64,000 nt of DNA, taken from contig JABISF010000079.1 in the NCBI GenBank assembly GCA_018699935.1, positions 62,001 to 126,000 of the forward strand. Direction: 5' to 3'. How positions within the stretch are numbered: the first letter of the stretch is position 1; every line of letters starts with the position of its first letter. Below the pieces are notes generated by a model that was not told the DNA's origin, made no database searches, and saw nothing but the letters and a program-made list of their open reading frames with translations. This DNA is from Flavobacteriaceae bacterium (GTDB lineage: Bacteria > Bacteroidota > Bacteroidia > Flavobacteriales > Flavobacteriaceae). Shown here piece by piece: positions 35,709 to 44,978 of the stretch. The translations under genes and the position numbers were made by a program.

Positions 35709-36596
35709 TTACGAAGATAATGAACCTAAATATTTCTTGGGGGTGGTTCCAAATTTCTTTTTAAAAGCCGCAATAAAATGACTGGCAGTGCTATACCCCA
35801 ATTTTAGCCCTACTTCATTGACATTGAATTTTTGAGAGTCCAACATTCTTCGGGCTTCCTCCATTTTATGATCTAACAAATATGCGTAGACGGTATCGCC
35901 ATACAATTGTTTAAATCCTTCTTTTAATTTTTTAAGGGACAAACCTATTTCCACTGCCAAACTGTCCAAAGAAGGAGGATCGGTCATGCGTTCCAAGATA
36001 ATGTCTTTGGCCTGTCGAATCTTGCGCACATTTTCTTCATCCACCAAAAAAGGACATTGCTCCAAAGAAGGGTCTTCATTTTTATTGAAATACAAGCTGA
36101 GTAATTCATAGACCTTACCCTTAAAGTATAGCGTTTTCATGCTGTCGTGCACTTTGGCTTGAAGAATTTGACTCAACACCACTGCAATAGCAGATGTAAA
36201 CGGCATATTGTCATAATATTTTTTGGTACTGTTCTCGGGCGTTAAAAAAGAAATATGATCGGCGTCAGAGGAAAATAAGGAGTGAAACTTGGTAATGGAA
36301 ATCAATACACTCACCAGCCAAGAATGTGGCGCCAATTCCACGTCTATGGGTAATGCTTTCTGCGGATTGAACAACAGCATCGAATGATCTTCATTTACCG
36401 GAAAACTATAACTGCCTTGGTTGTATACAAAGGTCATCTGCCCTTTTAAACAGAAATGAAATTGAATAAATTCTTCGGTAACAGGGTAGTTCGCTTGCTG
36501 CGATTCATCGGCATCGTTCTTCATTCGAAGCACCGAAAAGCCCGTATCCAAACGGGTCACTTCAAAAGAACTTTTATCGTCATTTTTTACATCCAT
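35709..36596 (-). CDS. AraC-family transcriptional regulator at the haem locus
   Basis: The 295-residue protein has a cupin-like N-terminal part (FIQFHFCLKGQMTFVYNQGSY). Its C-terminal pair of helix-turn-helix motifs is typical of AraC/XylS regulators (SLDSLAVEIGLSLKKLKEGF and NVNEVGLKLGYSTASHFIAAF in parts). It is divergent from hemA across about 200 bases and directly precedes hemH by 10 bases. It is therefore well placed to control both arms of the haem cluster, perhaps in response to haem, iron or a porphyrin intermediate. The ligand is not known. A minus-strand -7 box TATTTTTG at 36658-36665 may be its promoter. Confidence 0.87.
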   Translation of the reverse strand: MDVKNDDKSSFEVTRLDTGFSVLRMKNDADESQQANYPVTEEFIQFHFCLKGQMTFVYNQGSYSFPVNEDHSMLLFNPQKALPIDVELAPHSWLVSVLISITKFHSLFSSDADHISFLTPENSTKKYYDNMPFTSAIAVVLSQILQAKVHDSMKTLYFKGKVYELLSLYFNKNEDPSLEQCPFLVDEENVRKIRQAKDIILERMTDPPSLDSLAVEIGLSLKKLKEGFKQLYGDTVYAYLLDHKMEEARRMLDSQKFNVNEVGLKLGYSTASHFIAAFKKKFGTTPKKYLGSLSS

Positions 36597-36757
36597 CGGA
36601 ATTTATTTTTTTTAGTCTATTCCACAAAAGTGTTCCCCTCATCACAATAAACTTCAACAAAAATAAGTCTTTTTGAAAGTTTGACCGAAAAACTGATAAA
36701 AAACCTACAGGGGTATTTATAAACTTTTTAGCGTTATTTTTTAATCGCTGACTAGAT

Positions 36758-36765
36758 TACTTTTG
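36758..36765 (+). promoter_or_regulatory. -7 promoter box of the hemACDEF operon
   Basis: TACTTTTG at 36758-36765 is an exact TAnnTTTG match in the hemA upstream region. Its last three bases are the TTG at 36763 that would otherwise be the longest possible hemA start. Transcription would begin near 36772. The -33 region is weak (TTATTTTT near 36734). Confidence 0.55.
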
Positions 36766-36792
36766 TTATCGAATTTATACGACTCCCTTTTT

Positions 36793-38004
36793 TTGACTAA
36801 AGCGGAACATTTTCATGCCATAGGCGTTAGTTACAAGACCGCCGCCATCGATCTTCGTGGGCAATTTAGCCTAAACGACGCCCAATTACACAGCTTATTT
36901 TTAGAGGCGAAAACACTAGGTTTACGAGATTTATTGGTCATCAATACCTGCAATCGTACGGAGCTGTTCAGTTGGACAGCGCATGCGACTACATTGGTTG
37001 ATTTATTGTGTCGTCACAGCAACGGAACGCGGCACAGTTTTGACGAAATCGGATATGCCTTCTCTGATGCGGACGGGTTTCATCATCTATTTCGAGTGGG
37101 AACTGGTTTGGAAAGTCAAATTTTAGGGGATTTTGAAATTATCGGTCAAATCAAACAAAGTTTTTATCGCTCCAAAAAAATGCAACTCGCCCACGGTCCT
37201 TTGGAACGACTTACCAATGCTGTGATTCAAGCGAGCAAGCGCATCAAAACAGAAACTAAAATTTCAAGCGGTGCCACTTCAGTGGCCTTTGCTTCGGTAC
37301 AATACATCCTGCAGCACGTACCCGATATTTCAACTAAAAACATTGTCCTTTTTGGAACTGGAAAAATAGGCGCGAACACCTGCGAAAATTTGGTGAAACA
37401 CACTCAAAATGAACAAATTGTACTGATCAACCGGACCCTTGAAAAAGCAGAGAAAGTCGCTGGGAAATTTCCTGTCCGGGTCATGCCCTTTGGTGCCCTC
37501 ACTTCGGCACTACATCAAGCCGACGTGCTGATTGTAGCTACGGGTGCTCAAAAACCTACAATTACTGCTGAGCTGATTCACAACAACAAACCGCTGCTCA
37601 TTTTGGATCTTTCCATTCCGCGCAATGTCAGTCCAGAAGTCGAAGCCCTTAAAGACGTACAAGTCACTCATTTGGATGCCCTTTCTCAAATTACGGATGC
37701 TACTTTTGAAAAACGCAAAAAACACATTCCAAAAGCCGAATCCATCTTGGAAGAAGTGAAAAAAGAGTTTTTAGTATGGCTGCAACACCGCAGATATGTA
37801 CCCACGCTCAAGGCCTTTAAAGAAAAAATTGCCCTTCCTGAAAATTTTAATGTAACCGCAGAAAACGAAAACGCTCCAGATCATCTGGCACAAAAAATAA
37901 CGGGACAAATTGCTGCCTATCTGAGAAGTCACCCACAAAAAGCGGACGAAACCGTTGCCCTCCTTCAGGAAGTGTTTCAGTTGACACCCGAAAATTTTCA
38001 TTAA
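36793..38004 (+). CDS. hemA: Glutamyl-tRNA reductase
   Basis: The protein has about 403 residues. It holds the nucleophilic cysteine in VINTCNRTELF (Cys53 from this start), the substrate-binding GTGLESQILGDFEI, and the NADPH-binding LFGTGKIGANTCENL. It reduces glutamyl-tRNA to glutamate semialdehyde, the first committed step to haem. No ATG exists before codon 130, so the start must be non-ATG. TTG at 36793 (then TKAEHFHAIGVSYK) is preferred because the other candidate, TTG at 36763, sits inside the -7 promoter box. hemC follows after 2 bases. Confidence 0.92.
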   Translation: MTKAEHFHAIGVSYKTAAIDLRGQFSLNDAQLHSLFLEAKTLGLRDLLVINTCNRTELFSWTAHATTLVDLLCRHSNGTRHSFDEIGYAFSDADGFHHLFRVGTGLESQILGDFEIIGQIKQSFYRSKKMQLAHGPLERLTNAVIQASKRIKTETKISSGATSVAFASVQYILQHVPDISTKNIVLFGTGKIGANTCENLVKHTQNEQIVLINRTLEKAEKVAGKFPVRVMPFGALTSALHQADVLIVATGAQKPTITAELIHNNKPLLILDLSIPRNVSPEVEALKDVQVTHLDALSQITDATFEKRKKHIPKAESILEEVKKEFLVWLQHRRYVPTLKAFKEKIALPENFNVTAENENAPDHLAQKITGQIAAYLRSHPQKADETVALLQEVFQLTPENFH

Positions 38005-38006
38005 AA

Positions 38007-38909
38007 ATGATACGGATCGGTACACGCAAAAGTGCTTTGGCGTTGTGGCAAGCCCATCAGGTGAAACATCAACTGGAAGCATTGGGACATCCGTGTTCGC
38101 TGGTTCCCATTGAAAGTACGGGCGATCAAAATCTTACTCAGCCCTTATACAGCATGGGCATACAAGGTGTTTTTACCAAAACTTTGGACACGGCATTGCT
38201 GAACGATCAAATTGATATCGCTGTTCACAGCCTGAAAGATGTACCCACACAATTGCCAGAAGGAATTGCCATTACTGCCCAATTGGAAAGAGGAAGTGCC
38301 AAGGATGTGATGATCTATAGTTCCCACTTTAAGGGCTGGGAAAAAGAGGCTCGGATTGGTTCGGGGAGTTTGAGAAGAAAAGCCCAGTGGTTGCGAAAAC
38401 ACCCTTCTCATAGCGTTGAAAATTTGAGAGGCAATCTGCAAAAAAGAATGGAAAAGCTGGAACAATCCCAATGGTCGGGAGCCATCTTTGCACTGGCAGG
38501 TTTGGAACGCTTGGCGTTATTGAAAGAAAATTTTGAGGTATTGGATTGGATGATACCGGCTCCTGCTCAGGGGATTGTCGGTATAGCAAGCTTGGAAAAG
38601 AATACTTCTTTAAACCATGTTTTGCATAAAATCCACAGTGAAAAAACCGCCTATTGCGCACATTTGGAGCGAACTTTTTTAAGTACGTTAGAGGGGGGAT
38701 GTACTGCTCCCATTGGAGCCCATGCCTACTGGGAAGGAGACCAGTTGTATTTTAAAGGCGGCTTGTTTAGCCTTGACGGAAAAACTGCCATTGTTGTGGA
38801 AGAAAAACATCCAAACAATAATGCGACTGATTTGGGAATTAAAACTGCTCAAAAGATTTTGTCCCATGGAGGTAAGGAATTGATTCAACAAATCAAAGCT
38901 CAGTTATAA
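38007..38909 (+). CDS. hemC: Porphobilinogen deaminase (hydroxymethylbilane synthase)
   Basis: The 300-residue enzyme has the family landmarks IRIGTRKSALALWQA at the start, VHSLKDVPTQLP in the middle, and the dipyrromethane cofactor cysteine at Cys232 in LEGGCTAPIGA. It joins four porphobilinogen units into hydroxymethylbilane. The gene lies 2 bases after hemA and 1 base before hemD, clearly within one operon. Confidence 0.96.
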   Translation: MIRIGTRKSALALWQAHQVKHQLEALGHPCSLVPIESTGDQNLTQPLYSMGIQGVFTKTLDTALLNDQIDIAVHSLKDVPTQLPEGIAITAQLERGSAKDVMIYSSHFKGWEKEARIGSGSLRRKAQWLRKHPSHSVENLRGNLQKRMEKLEQSQWSGAIFALAGLERLALLKENFEVLDWMIPAPAQGIVGIASLEKNTSLNHVLHKIHSEKTAYCAHLERTFLSTLEGGCTAPIGAHAYWEGDQLYFKGGLFSLDGKTAIVVEEKHPNNNATDLGIKTAQKILSHGGKELIQQIKAQL

Positions 38910-38910
38910 G

Positions 38911-39588
38911 ATGCGTTTATTGTCCACCAAACTTCTCGCTGCTTCTTTCAAGGATCGCTTAATTCAAAACGGATTTTCTTTGGTGGAATATCCTTTTATT
39001 ACCCTTAAACCCGTCTCCCCTAATTTTTCGCAAATTGAATCACAGCTTATTTTCAGCAGTCAAAATGCAGTGCATTTGGCTTTTTCCAATGCCGCATTAA
39101 AATCCAAATTGGAGGGAAAACAGTTTTTTTGTGTAGGCGAAAAAACCCAAGCACTTTTGGTGGGATTGGGTCAAAAAGTGATCAAAATGTGTGAAAATTC
39201 AGCACTTTTAGCTGATTTTATCGTAAAAAACCATAAAAACGATCGATTTACATTTATTTGTGGACGGCTGCGAAGACCCGAAATTGAAATCGCACTAAAA
39301 CACCACCAAATGGCTCTCGAGTGTATCGTAATTTACGAAACCCTTTTGACCCCTAAAACCTTTGAAAACGAATTTGATGGGATTCTTTTTTTTAGTCCCT
39401 CCGCTGTGGAAAGCTATTTTAAACAAAATTCTTGGAATCCATCGACCCACGGATTTTGCATCGGCAGCACTACCGCCAGCACATTACAAAAGTACACCTC
39501 CCATTACAGCATTGCAAAGGCCCCCATCGAAAGTCAGCTTTTGCTCAGTATTCACCAGTATTACACCCAACACTATGCTCAAAAATGA
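38911..39588 (+). CDS. hemD: Uroporphyrinogen-III synthase
   Basis: This 225-residue protein is divergent in sequence, as HemD proteins are, but shows the expected features: an N-terminal LLSTKLLAA strand, [11 protein letters not shown] (the S/T-x-N-A/G-V motif) and [12 protein letters not shown] with the late GSTTASTL. It closes hydroxymethylbilane into uroporphyrinogen III with ring D inverted. The position between hemC and hemE makes the assignment firm. Its 3' end overlaps the hemE start by 14 bases. Confidence 0.88.
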   Translation: MRLLSTKLLAASFKDRLIQNGFSLVEYPFITLKPVSPNFSQIESQLIFSSQNAVHLAFSNAALKSKLEGKQFFCVGEKTQALLVGLGQKVIKMCENSALLADFIVKNHKNDRFTFICGRLRRPEIEIALKHHQMALECIVIYETLLTPKTFENEFDGILFFSPSAVESYFKQNSWNPSTHGFCIGSTTASTLQKYTSHYSIAKAPIESQLLLSIHQYYTQHYAQK

Positions 39589-40600
39589 TCTTTTTCTTAA
39601 AGCCCTAAAAGGAGAAACCGTTGCCCGTCCACCCGTCTGGATGATGCGCCAAGCTGGACGCTATCTCCCGGATTTTATGGCATTAAAAGCAAAATACGAT
39701 TTCTTTACCCGTTGTCAAACCCCCGAATTAGCGACAGCAATTACGATCATGCCCATCGATCAGGTCGGACCCGATGCGGCCATCCTTTTTAGCGACATAT
39801 TGGTGGTGCTGCAAGCCATGCAAATACCCGTGGAGATGAAAGATAGTGTGGGGCCTTGGATTCCTAATCCCATCCGAACGGCAGCCGATCTTCAGCAAGT
39901 CATTGTTCCGGACATAGACGAACATTTGGGCTATGTATTGGATGCCGTAAAAATGACACAAAACGCCTTGAACGAGCGGGTTCCCTTGATTGGATTTGCG
40001 GGCTCCCCTTGGACATTACTTTGTTATGCTGTTCAAGGGCAAGGTTCCAAAAACTTCGATATTGCCAAAGGTTTTTGCTTTAGCCAACCCGAACTGGCAC
40101 ATGCCTTACTTCAAAAAATCACCGACACCACCATTGCCTATCTAAAAGCAAAAGTCAAAGCGGGAGTAGATGCCGTTCAACTATTTGATTCTTGGGGGGG
40201 CTTGTTGTCGCCGGAAGATTATCAAATTTTTTCTTGGCCGTATTTGCAACAAATCGTGAGCGCCCTCAAAGACGATGCTCCGGTGATTGTTTTTGGAAAA
40301 GGGTGTTGGTTTGCCTTGCACGAAATGGGTCGCTCCGGGGCTGCAGCTTTGGGTGTGGATTGGACTTGTACCGCTCGAAATGCCCGATATCTGTCGGGAG
40401 GACAAATCACCCTGCAAGGAAATTTTGATCCTGCACGACTACTATCGCCCATACCCGACATTCAGGCGGGAGTTAAAAAAATGATAGACGAATTTGGAAA
40501 AGATAAATACATTGTCAATTTGGGTCATGGAATTTTACCCAATATTCCTGTGGACCACGCCAAAGCATTTGTCGATGCCGTAAAAGCTTATACCCCCTAA
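39575..40600 (+). CDS. hemE: Uroporphyrinogen decarboxylase
   Basis: The 341-residue enzyme begins at the ATG at 39575 ([14 protein letters not shown]), inside the last codons of hemD. The frame is open further upstream but would duplicate hemD coding sequence. It has [16 protein letters not shown] near the N-terminus (Arg residues and an Asp-containing loop that bind the substrate carboxylates), [18 protein letters not shown], and the late [10 protein letters not shown] and [10 protein letters not shown]. It removes four carboxyl groups to give coproporphyrinogen III. Confidence 0.96.
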   Translation: MLKNDLFLKALKGETVARPPVWMMRQAGRYLPDFMALKAKYDFFTRCQTPELATAITIMPIDQVGPDAAILFSDILVVLQAMQIPVEMKDSVGPWIPNPIRTAADLQQVIVPDIDEHLGYVLDAVKMTQNALNERVPLIGFAGSPWTLLCYAVQGQGSKNFDIAKGFCFSQPELAHALLQKITDTTIAYLKAKVKAGVDAVQLFDSWGGLLSPEDYQIFSWPYLQQIVSALKDDAPVIVFGKGCWFALHEMGRSGAAALGVDWTCTARNARYLSGGQITLQGNFDPARLLSPIPDIQAGVKKMIDEFGKDKYIVNLGHGILPNIPVDHAKAFVDAVKAYTP

Positions 40601-40610
40601 TTTTAATTCC

Positions 40611-41513
40611 ATGAAAAATAAATTTTACACCTACATTAGAAATCTGCAAAATGAAATTACTCAAGCTTTGGAAAAAGTGGACGGTCAAGCTACTTTTCGA
40701 GAAGATGTTTGGGAACGCCCCGAAGGTGGTGGCGGTCATAGTAGAGTGATTGAAAATGGAGCCGCTTTGGAAAAAGGAGGCGTCAATGTTTCTGCGGTGC
40801 ACGGTCCTTTGCCGGAGAGTATGCAAGCCTATTTTAAGGTGGGAAAAGTCGATTTTTATGCCTGCGGACTCAGCTTAGTCTTGCATCCCAAAAATCCCAT
40901 GGCACCCACCGTACATGCCAATTGGCGGTATTTTGAAATGTACGATGCTTCCGGAACTTGTGTCGATCAATGGTTTGGAGGGGGATTGGATCTTACGCCC
41001 TATTATCTTTTTGAGGAGGATGCACAACATTTTCATCACTGCTGTAAAAAAGCTTGTGATGCACACCATGCTGATTTTTATCCCGACTTTAAGGAAAAAT
41101 GTGACAGCTATTTTCACAATGCGCATCGCGGCGAAGCACGAGGCTTGGGAGGTTTATTTTTTGATTATTTACGTGCCGAAAAGGGTCTTAGTATTGAGAA
41201 TCGCTATGCTTTTGTTACCGCGGTTGGAAACCACTTTTTGGAAGCCTACCTCCCCATTTTGAGTCGGCGCAAAGACCTGCCCTTTACGCCTGAGCAACGA
41301 GAGTGGCAAGAGATTCGAAGAGGTCGCTATGTTGAATTTAATTTAGTGCACGACAAAGGAACCCTTTTTGGTTTAAAAACCAACGGACGCATAGAAAGCA
41401 TTCTCATGAGCTTGCCCCCCGCGGTACAATGGCGGTATGACCACCATCCGGAACCCAATAGTGATGAAGCTAAGCTTATTGATGTATTGAAAGAACCCAG
41501 AAACTGGGCATAA
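40611..41513 (+). CDS. hemF: Oxygen-dependent coproporphyrinogen III oxidase
   Basis: The 300-residue protein has HemF motifs: RPEGGGGHSRVIENG, PTVHANWRYFEMYD, WFGGGLDLTPYYLFEED, and RRGRYVEFNLVHDKGT. It converts coproporphyrinogen III to protoporphyrinogen IX using oxygen, so the organism can make haem aerobically. No radical-SAM HemN gene is in the window. It lies 10 bases after hemE. The antiporter gene follows after 54 bases. Confidence 0.95.
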   Translation: MKNKFYTYIRNLQNEITQALEKVDGQATFREDVWERPEGGGGHSRVIENGAALEKGGVNVSAVHGPLPESMQAYFKVGKVDFYACGLSLVLHPKNPMAPTVHANWRYFEMYDASGTCVDQWFGGGLDLTPYYLFEEDAQHFHHCCKKACDAHHADFYPDFKEKCDSYFHNAHRGEARGLGGLFFDYLRAEKGLSIENRYAFVTAVGNHFLEAYLPILSRRKDLPFTPEQREWQEIRRGRYVEFNLVHDKGTLFGLKTNGRIESILMSLPPAVQWRYDHHPEPNSDEAKLIDVLKEPRNWA

Positions 41514-41567
41514 ACCATGAAGATAAATAAATATTTCATATCTTAAATACGCTAAATCTCTTCAATC

Positions 41568-42899
41568 ATGAGTACACTTTCCATCTTATTCGTTCTTCCC
41601 CTACTGATTATTTTTTCTTATTTATTCGATGCTTTTGCTCGAAAAACAAAATTTCCATCGGTCATTTTGTTGATGCTTACAGGGATTATTGTCCGAGCAA
41701 TCACCACTTTTTACGGCTATGATGACTTCGGTTTTTTAGAAAATCTTATTCCTGTTTTGGGCACCATCGGACTGATCCTTATTGTATTAGAAGGTGCTGT
41801 GGAATTGGAAATCAACCGACAAAAACTTCCGGTCATTATCAAAGGATTTTTAGCGGCATTTTTTATCCTTATCATCAATATTTGGGTGCTGCAATGGTTG
41901 TTTGGCTTTTTATTTTTAATGGAAACCCAAATTGCGGTACTCTATGCCATTCCGCTTTCCATCATCAGTAGTGCTGTGGCAATTCCCTCCGCTGCGGGCA
42001 TGCTGAGTCAAGATCGAGAATTTGTGGTTTATGAATCCACTTTTTCCGACATCTTGGGGATTATGATTTTTAATTATGCGCTGCGCCAATTTGAGTCTGG
42101 TCAGGCACTCATCGGTGCCACACCCCTCGTATCTTTGGGACTCCAAATCATTGGCGTTATTGTAATTTCATTGGCCATCACCTACGTTTTGTTCCGTTTG
42201 CTAAAACAAATTGATCATCATGTCAAATTCTTTTTGATCCTCGCGCTACTCATTTTGGTTTATGCCATCGGGAAGTTCTTCCATTTACCGGCTTTGGTCA
42301 CCATTTTTATTTTTGGAATTTTCCTCAGCAATGTAAAAACTCTACTCCCACGCTTTTTAAGAAAATACCTCGACCTAGAACAAACCGAAAAAGGACTGCA
42401 CGAATTTCATATCCTCACAGCAGAATCTACTTTTATTGTACGCACTTTTTTCTTTTTATTTTTTGGCTTTTCCATTCAAATCCAAAACTTCAATGGCAGT
42501 GATCCCTTGATTTATGGTTTAATTATTTTTCTAACCATGCTGTTATTGCGCTATTTCTACTTTGGTGTGACCACTTTTAAATTGAAACCCGGTCCTTTGA
42601 CCTATCTTTCGCCAAGAGGGCTAATCAGTATCCTCCTTTTCCTTCAATTGAAAGAAGTGTCCTTTATGAACATAGACGAAAGCCCTATCGACGAACGAGT
42701 GTTATTGATTGTCATCTTAAGTTCTATGTTTGTGATGCTGCTGGGAACCATAAAAAAACAGCAGAAAGTCGCTGAAGTTGTCGAAGCTGAAACTGTGGAA
42801 TCCGAGGCAAATGGTGCGGAGGATGAAAGCACTACGGTAGAAATGAATATAGAACCCCAAAGTCTTCCTGAAAACGAAAACGAAACAGATCAAACCTAA
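41568..42899 (+). CDS. Cation:proton antiporter (CPA-type)
   Basis: The 443-residue membrane protein has about twelve helices. Family-like segments are the LLMLTGIIVR turn near residue 40, LILIVLEGAVELE near 70, and the SSAVAIPSAAGML helix near 140. A charged tail of about 50 residues follows, rich in Glu (VEAETVESEANGAEDES). It resembles Na+(K+)/H+ antiporters of the CPA family without a TrkA domain. It lies between hemF and hemB, only 10 bases before the latter, so it is probably co-transcribed. No functional link to haem is known to me. Confidence 0.78.
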   Translation: MSTLSILFVLPLLIIFSYLFDAFARKTKFPSVILLMLTGIIVRAITTFYGYDDFGFLENLIPVLGTIGLILIVLEGAVELEINRQKLPVIIKGFLAAFFILIINIWVLQWLFGFLFLMETQIAVLYAIPLSIISSAVAIPSAAGMLSQDREFVVYESTFSDILGIMIFNYALRQFESGQALIGATPLVSLGLQIIGVIVISLAITYVLFRLLKQIDHHVKFFLILALLILVYAIGKFFHLPALVTIFIFGIFLSNVKTLLPRFLRKYLDLEQTEKGLHEFHILTAESTFIVRTFFFLFFGFSIQIQNFNGSDPLIYGLIIFLTMLLLRYFYFGVTTFKLKPGPLTYLSPRGLISILLFLQLKEVSFMNIDESPIDERVLLIVILSSMFVMLLGTIKKQQKVAEVVEAETVESEANGAEDESTTVEMNIEPQSLPENENETDQT

Positions 42900-42909
42900 G
42901 AAGACGACT

Positions 42910-43881
42910 ATGTATCCCATACAACGCAACAGAAGGCTAAGAAGCTCGGCATCCCTGAGAGCTCTCGTTCAAGAACACCAGCTCACTCCCAACGATTTTA
43001 TCGTACCCCTATTTGTGGTGGAGGGTACCCAAATCAAAGAGGCTATTCCTTCCATGCCGGGATACCATCGATGGTCCACTGACTTGCTTGCACAAAAAGT
43101 AAAAACGCTTTGGGCAGCAGGTCTAAAGGCAGTACTACTGTTTGTCAAAGTTCCAGATGCATTAAAAGACAATCAAGGCACAGAGGCACTCAATCCTGAT
43201 GGGCTGATGCAGCGTGCCATACAGACAGTGAAAAATGCCGTTCCCGAAATGGTGGTCATGACCGATGTTGCCCTCGACCCCTATTCTTCTTATGGACACG
43301 ATGGTATTGTCCAAGAAGGAAAAATTGTCAACGATGCAACGGTTGCCATTTTGACAAAAATGGCATTAAGTCATGCTACCGCAGGAGCCGATGTGGTAGC
43401 CCCTAGCGATATGATGGACGGACGTATTTTATCCATCCGCAAAGGTTTGGAGGAAGCCCATTTTACAAACACTGTTATTATGAGTTATAGTGCTAAATAC
43501 GCTTCTTCGTTCTACGGCCCTTTTCGAGACGCACTCGATTCTTCTCCGGGTTTTGGGGATAAAAAAACCTATCAGATGGATTTCGCCAACCGCAACGAAG
43601 CACTGATTGAAACGCAACGGGACATTGAAGAAGGTGCGGATATCGTCATGGTAAAACCGGGTTTGGCCTACTTGGACATCATTCGCGATCTCAGAGAAAC
43701 GATAGCGGTGCCCATTGCTGCCTATCAAGTGAGTGGGGAATACGCTATGTTAAAAGCCGCTGCCGAAAAAGGATGGCTCGATCACGACGCCGTCATGATG
43801 GAGCAGTTGATCAGTTTTAAACGCGCCGGTGTACAACTGATTGCCTCCTATTTTGCTGAAGATGCTGTTAAACTATTGTAA
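42910..43881 (+). CDS. hemB: Delta-aminolevulinic acid dehydratase (porphobilinogen synthase)
   Basis: The 323-residue enzyme has the two active-site lysines, Lys196 in SYSAKYASSFYGPF and the Schiff-base Lys249 in MVKPGLAYLDI. It also has the metal-site region MTDVALDPYSSYGHDG; that segment lacks the cysteine triad of zinc enzymes, so a Mg2+-type enzyme is likely. It joins two aminolevulinate molecules into porphobilinogen. It is separated from hemF only by the antiporter gene, and the next gene has its own promoter. Confidence 0.96.
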   Translation: MYPIQRNRRLRSSASLRALVQEHQLTPNDFIVPLFVVEGTQIKEAIPSMPGYHRWSTDLLAQKVKTLWAAGLKAVLLFVKVPDALKDNQGTEALNPDGLMQRAIQTVKNAVPEMVVMTDVALDPYSSYGHDGIVQEGKIVNDATVAILTKMALSHATAGADVVAPSDMMDGRILSIRKGLEEAHFTNTVIMSYSAKYASSFYGPFRDALDSSPGFGDKKTYQMDFANRNEALIETQRDIEEGADIVMVKPGLAYLDIIRDLRETIAVPIAAYQVSGEYAMLKAAAEKGWLDHDAVMMEQLISFKRAGVQLIASYFAEDAVKLL

Positions 43882-43889
43882 AAATATCG

Positions 43890-43916
43890 TTTGATCTAAT
43901 AAATCCTTTAATTTTG
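43890..43916 (+). promoter_or_regulatory. Promoter of the DM13 lipoprotein-barrel pair
   Basis: A perfect -7 TAATTTTG (43909-43916) is preceded by TTTG at 43890-43893, with a spacer of 15 bases, somewhat short of the usual 17-23. The ATG at 43938 lies 21 bases beyond. This indicates a transcription unit separate from hemB and rules out an upstream in-frame start at 43914. Confidence 0.5.
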
Positions 43917-43937
43917 TCAAGACCTCAAATCCTTGAC

Positions 43938-44978
43938 ATGAAATCTTTCAGGTTTTTAAATTTCTTATTTATCATTAGTTTCCTTTCTTGCGGAGGGGTT
44001 GATTTAATCGATGATTATGTACCTCCTTCTCTCAGAATCACCACCCCCTTCACAGAATTAACCCTTGGCAATTCGTATACTTTTACTGCCCGCTATTTTG
44101 ACAATGTTGGAGATGCCGTAGAAAACGCTTCGATCCAATGGGAAAGCTCCCATCCGGAGCTTTTACAAATTGATGCACAAGGAAATGCAACCCCCTTAAA
44201 GGTGGGAACAGTACAAATCGTCGCTACCCTCACTACCCCCGACGGAATTGTTTTAACCGATGAAATTAATTTATCCATTCAAAGTAATGTAGTGTTAGAA
44301 CCTACACCCCCTGAGACCCCCGTGGAAGAGGAGATGGAAATGCCAGTGGAGGAAGAAATGCCCATGGAAAACACGGTCACACCCACCCTCAGCATTACCA
44401 ATGCTATTTCTCAAATTACGGCCGCTACCAGTTATCAATTCGAAGTTGCCTACACCGATGAAATGGGAAATCCTGCCACGCCTCCCCAAGTGACCTGGAC
44501 AAGTTCAAACAACGACATTATCGAAGTGGATGCCAATGGCACGATTCAAGCAATCATGTCGGGAACCGTAACCCTTACGGTTTCAATTCAAATTTCGAGC
44601 ACTTTGATACAAGCGCACAACCAAATTCTTGTCAACGCTCCCGTCATGGAAATGATCACTTCCTTTTCTGGTAAAGTTGTTTCAAAAAGTAGTTATACAC
44701 TACAAGGGGGCTTTACGCTTGCCGAAAGTGAAAATGGATTAATCCTCTCCTTGGATGAAGACTACAAAGCCTCTACAGCACTTCCGGGTCTGTATGTTTA
44801 TTTGTCCAACAATGCCAACACCACTGCAGGAGCTTATGAAATTGGAAAAGTTACCGTTTTTGCAGGGGCACATTCCTACCAACTTCCCAACAGCATTGAA
44901 CTGATGGACTACCAATATATTTTATACTGGTGTAAGCCCTTCAATGTAAAAGTGGGAGAAGCCAAAATCTACGACTGA
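43938..44978 (+). CDS. Lipoprotein with two bacterial Ig-like domains and a C-terminal DM13 domain
   Basis: The protein has 346 residues and a lipoprotein signal (MKSFRFLNFLFIISFLSC, Cys18). Two Big_2-like Ig domains follow, at about residues 25-115 and 146-235, each with the pattern of a W-x-S strand, a GNATP/NGTIQ turn and a closing strand. They are joined by an acidic linker of repeated PVEEEM units. The C-terminal 105 residues match the DM13 domain: GLYVYLSNNA, IGKVTVFAGAHSYQLP and LYWCKPFNVKVGEAKI with the single conserved Cys332. DM13 is a small beta domain proposed to take part in redox or electron transfer at cell surfaces. The stop overlaps the next ATG (TGATG), so it is coupled to a barrel gene. 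Confidence 0.75.
   Translation: MKSFRFLNFLFIISFLSCGGVDLIDDYVPPSLRITTPFTELTLGNSYTFTARYFDNVGDAVENASIQWESSHPELLQIDAQGNATPLKVGTVQIVATLTTPDGIVLTDEINLSIQSNVVLEPTPPETPVEEEMEMPVEEEMPMENTVTPTLSITNAISQITAATSYQFEVAYTDEMGNPATPPQVTWTSSNNDIIEVDANGTIQAIMSGTVTLTVSIQISSTLIQAHNQILVNAPVMEMITSFSGKVVSKSSYTLQGGFTLAESENGLILSLDEDYKASTALPGLYVYLSNNANTTAGAYEIGKVTVFAGAHSYQLPNSIELMDYQYILYWCKPFNVKVGEAKIYD

Noticed and set aside
39362-39574. A longer N-terminus for hemE
   Set aside because: The frame is open but lies within hemD. The HemE family begins near [14 protein letters not shown] at 39575.
44325-44370. Short repeats encoding PVEEEM units, considered as a possible tandem-repeat element
   Set aside because: They lie in frame inside a protein linker between two Ig-like domains and number only two or three. 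They are a coding feature, not a separate repeat.
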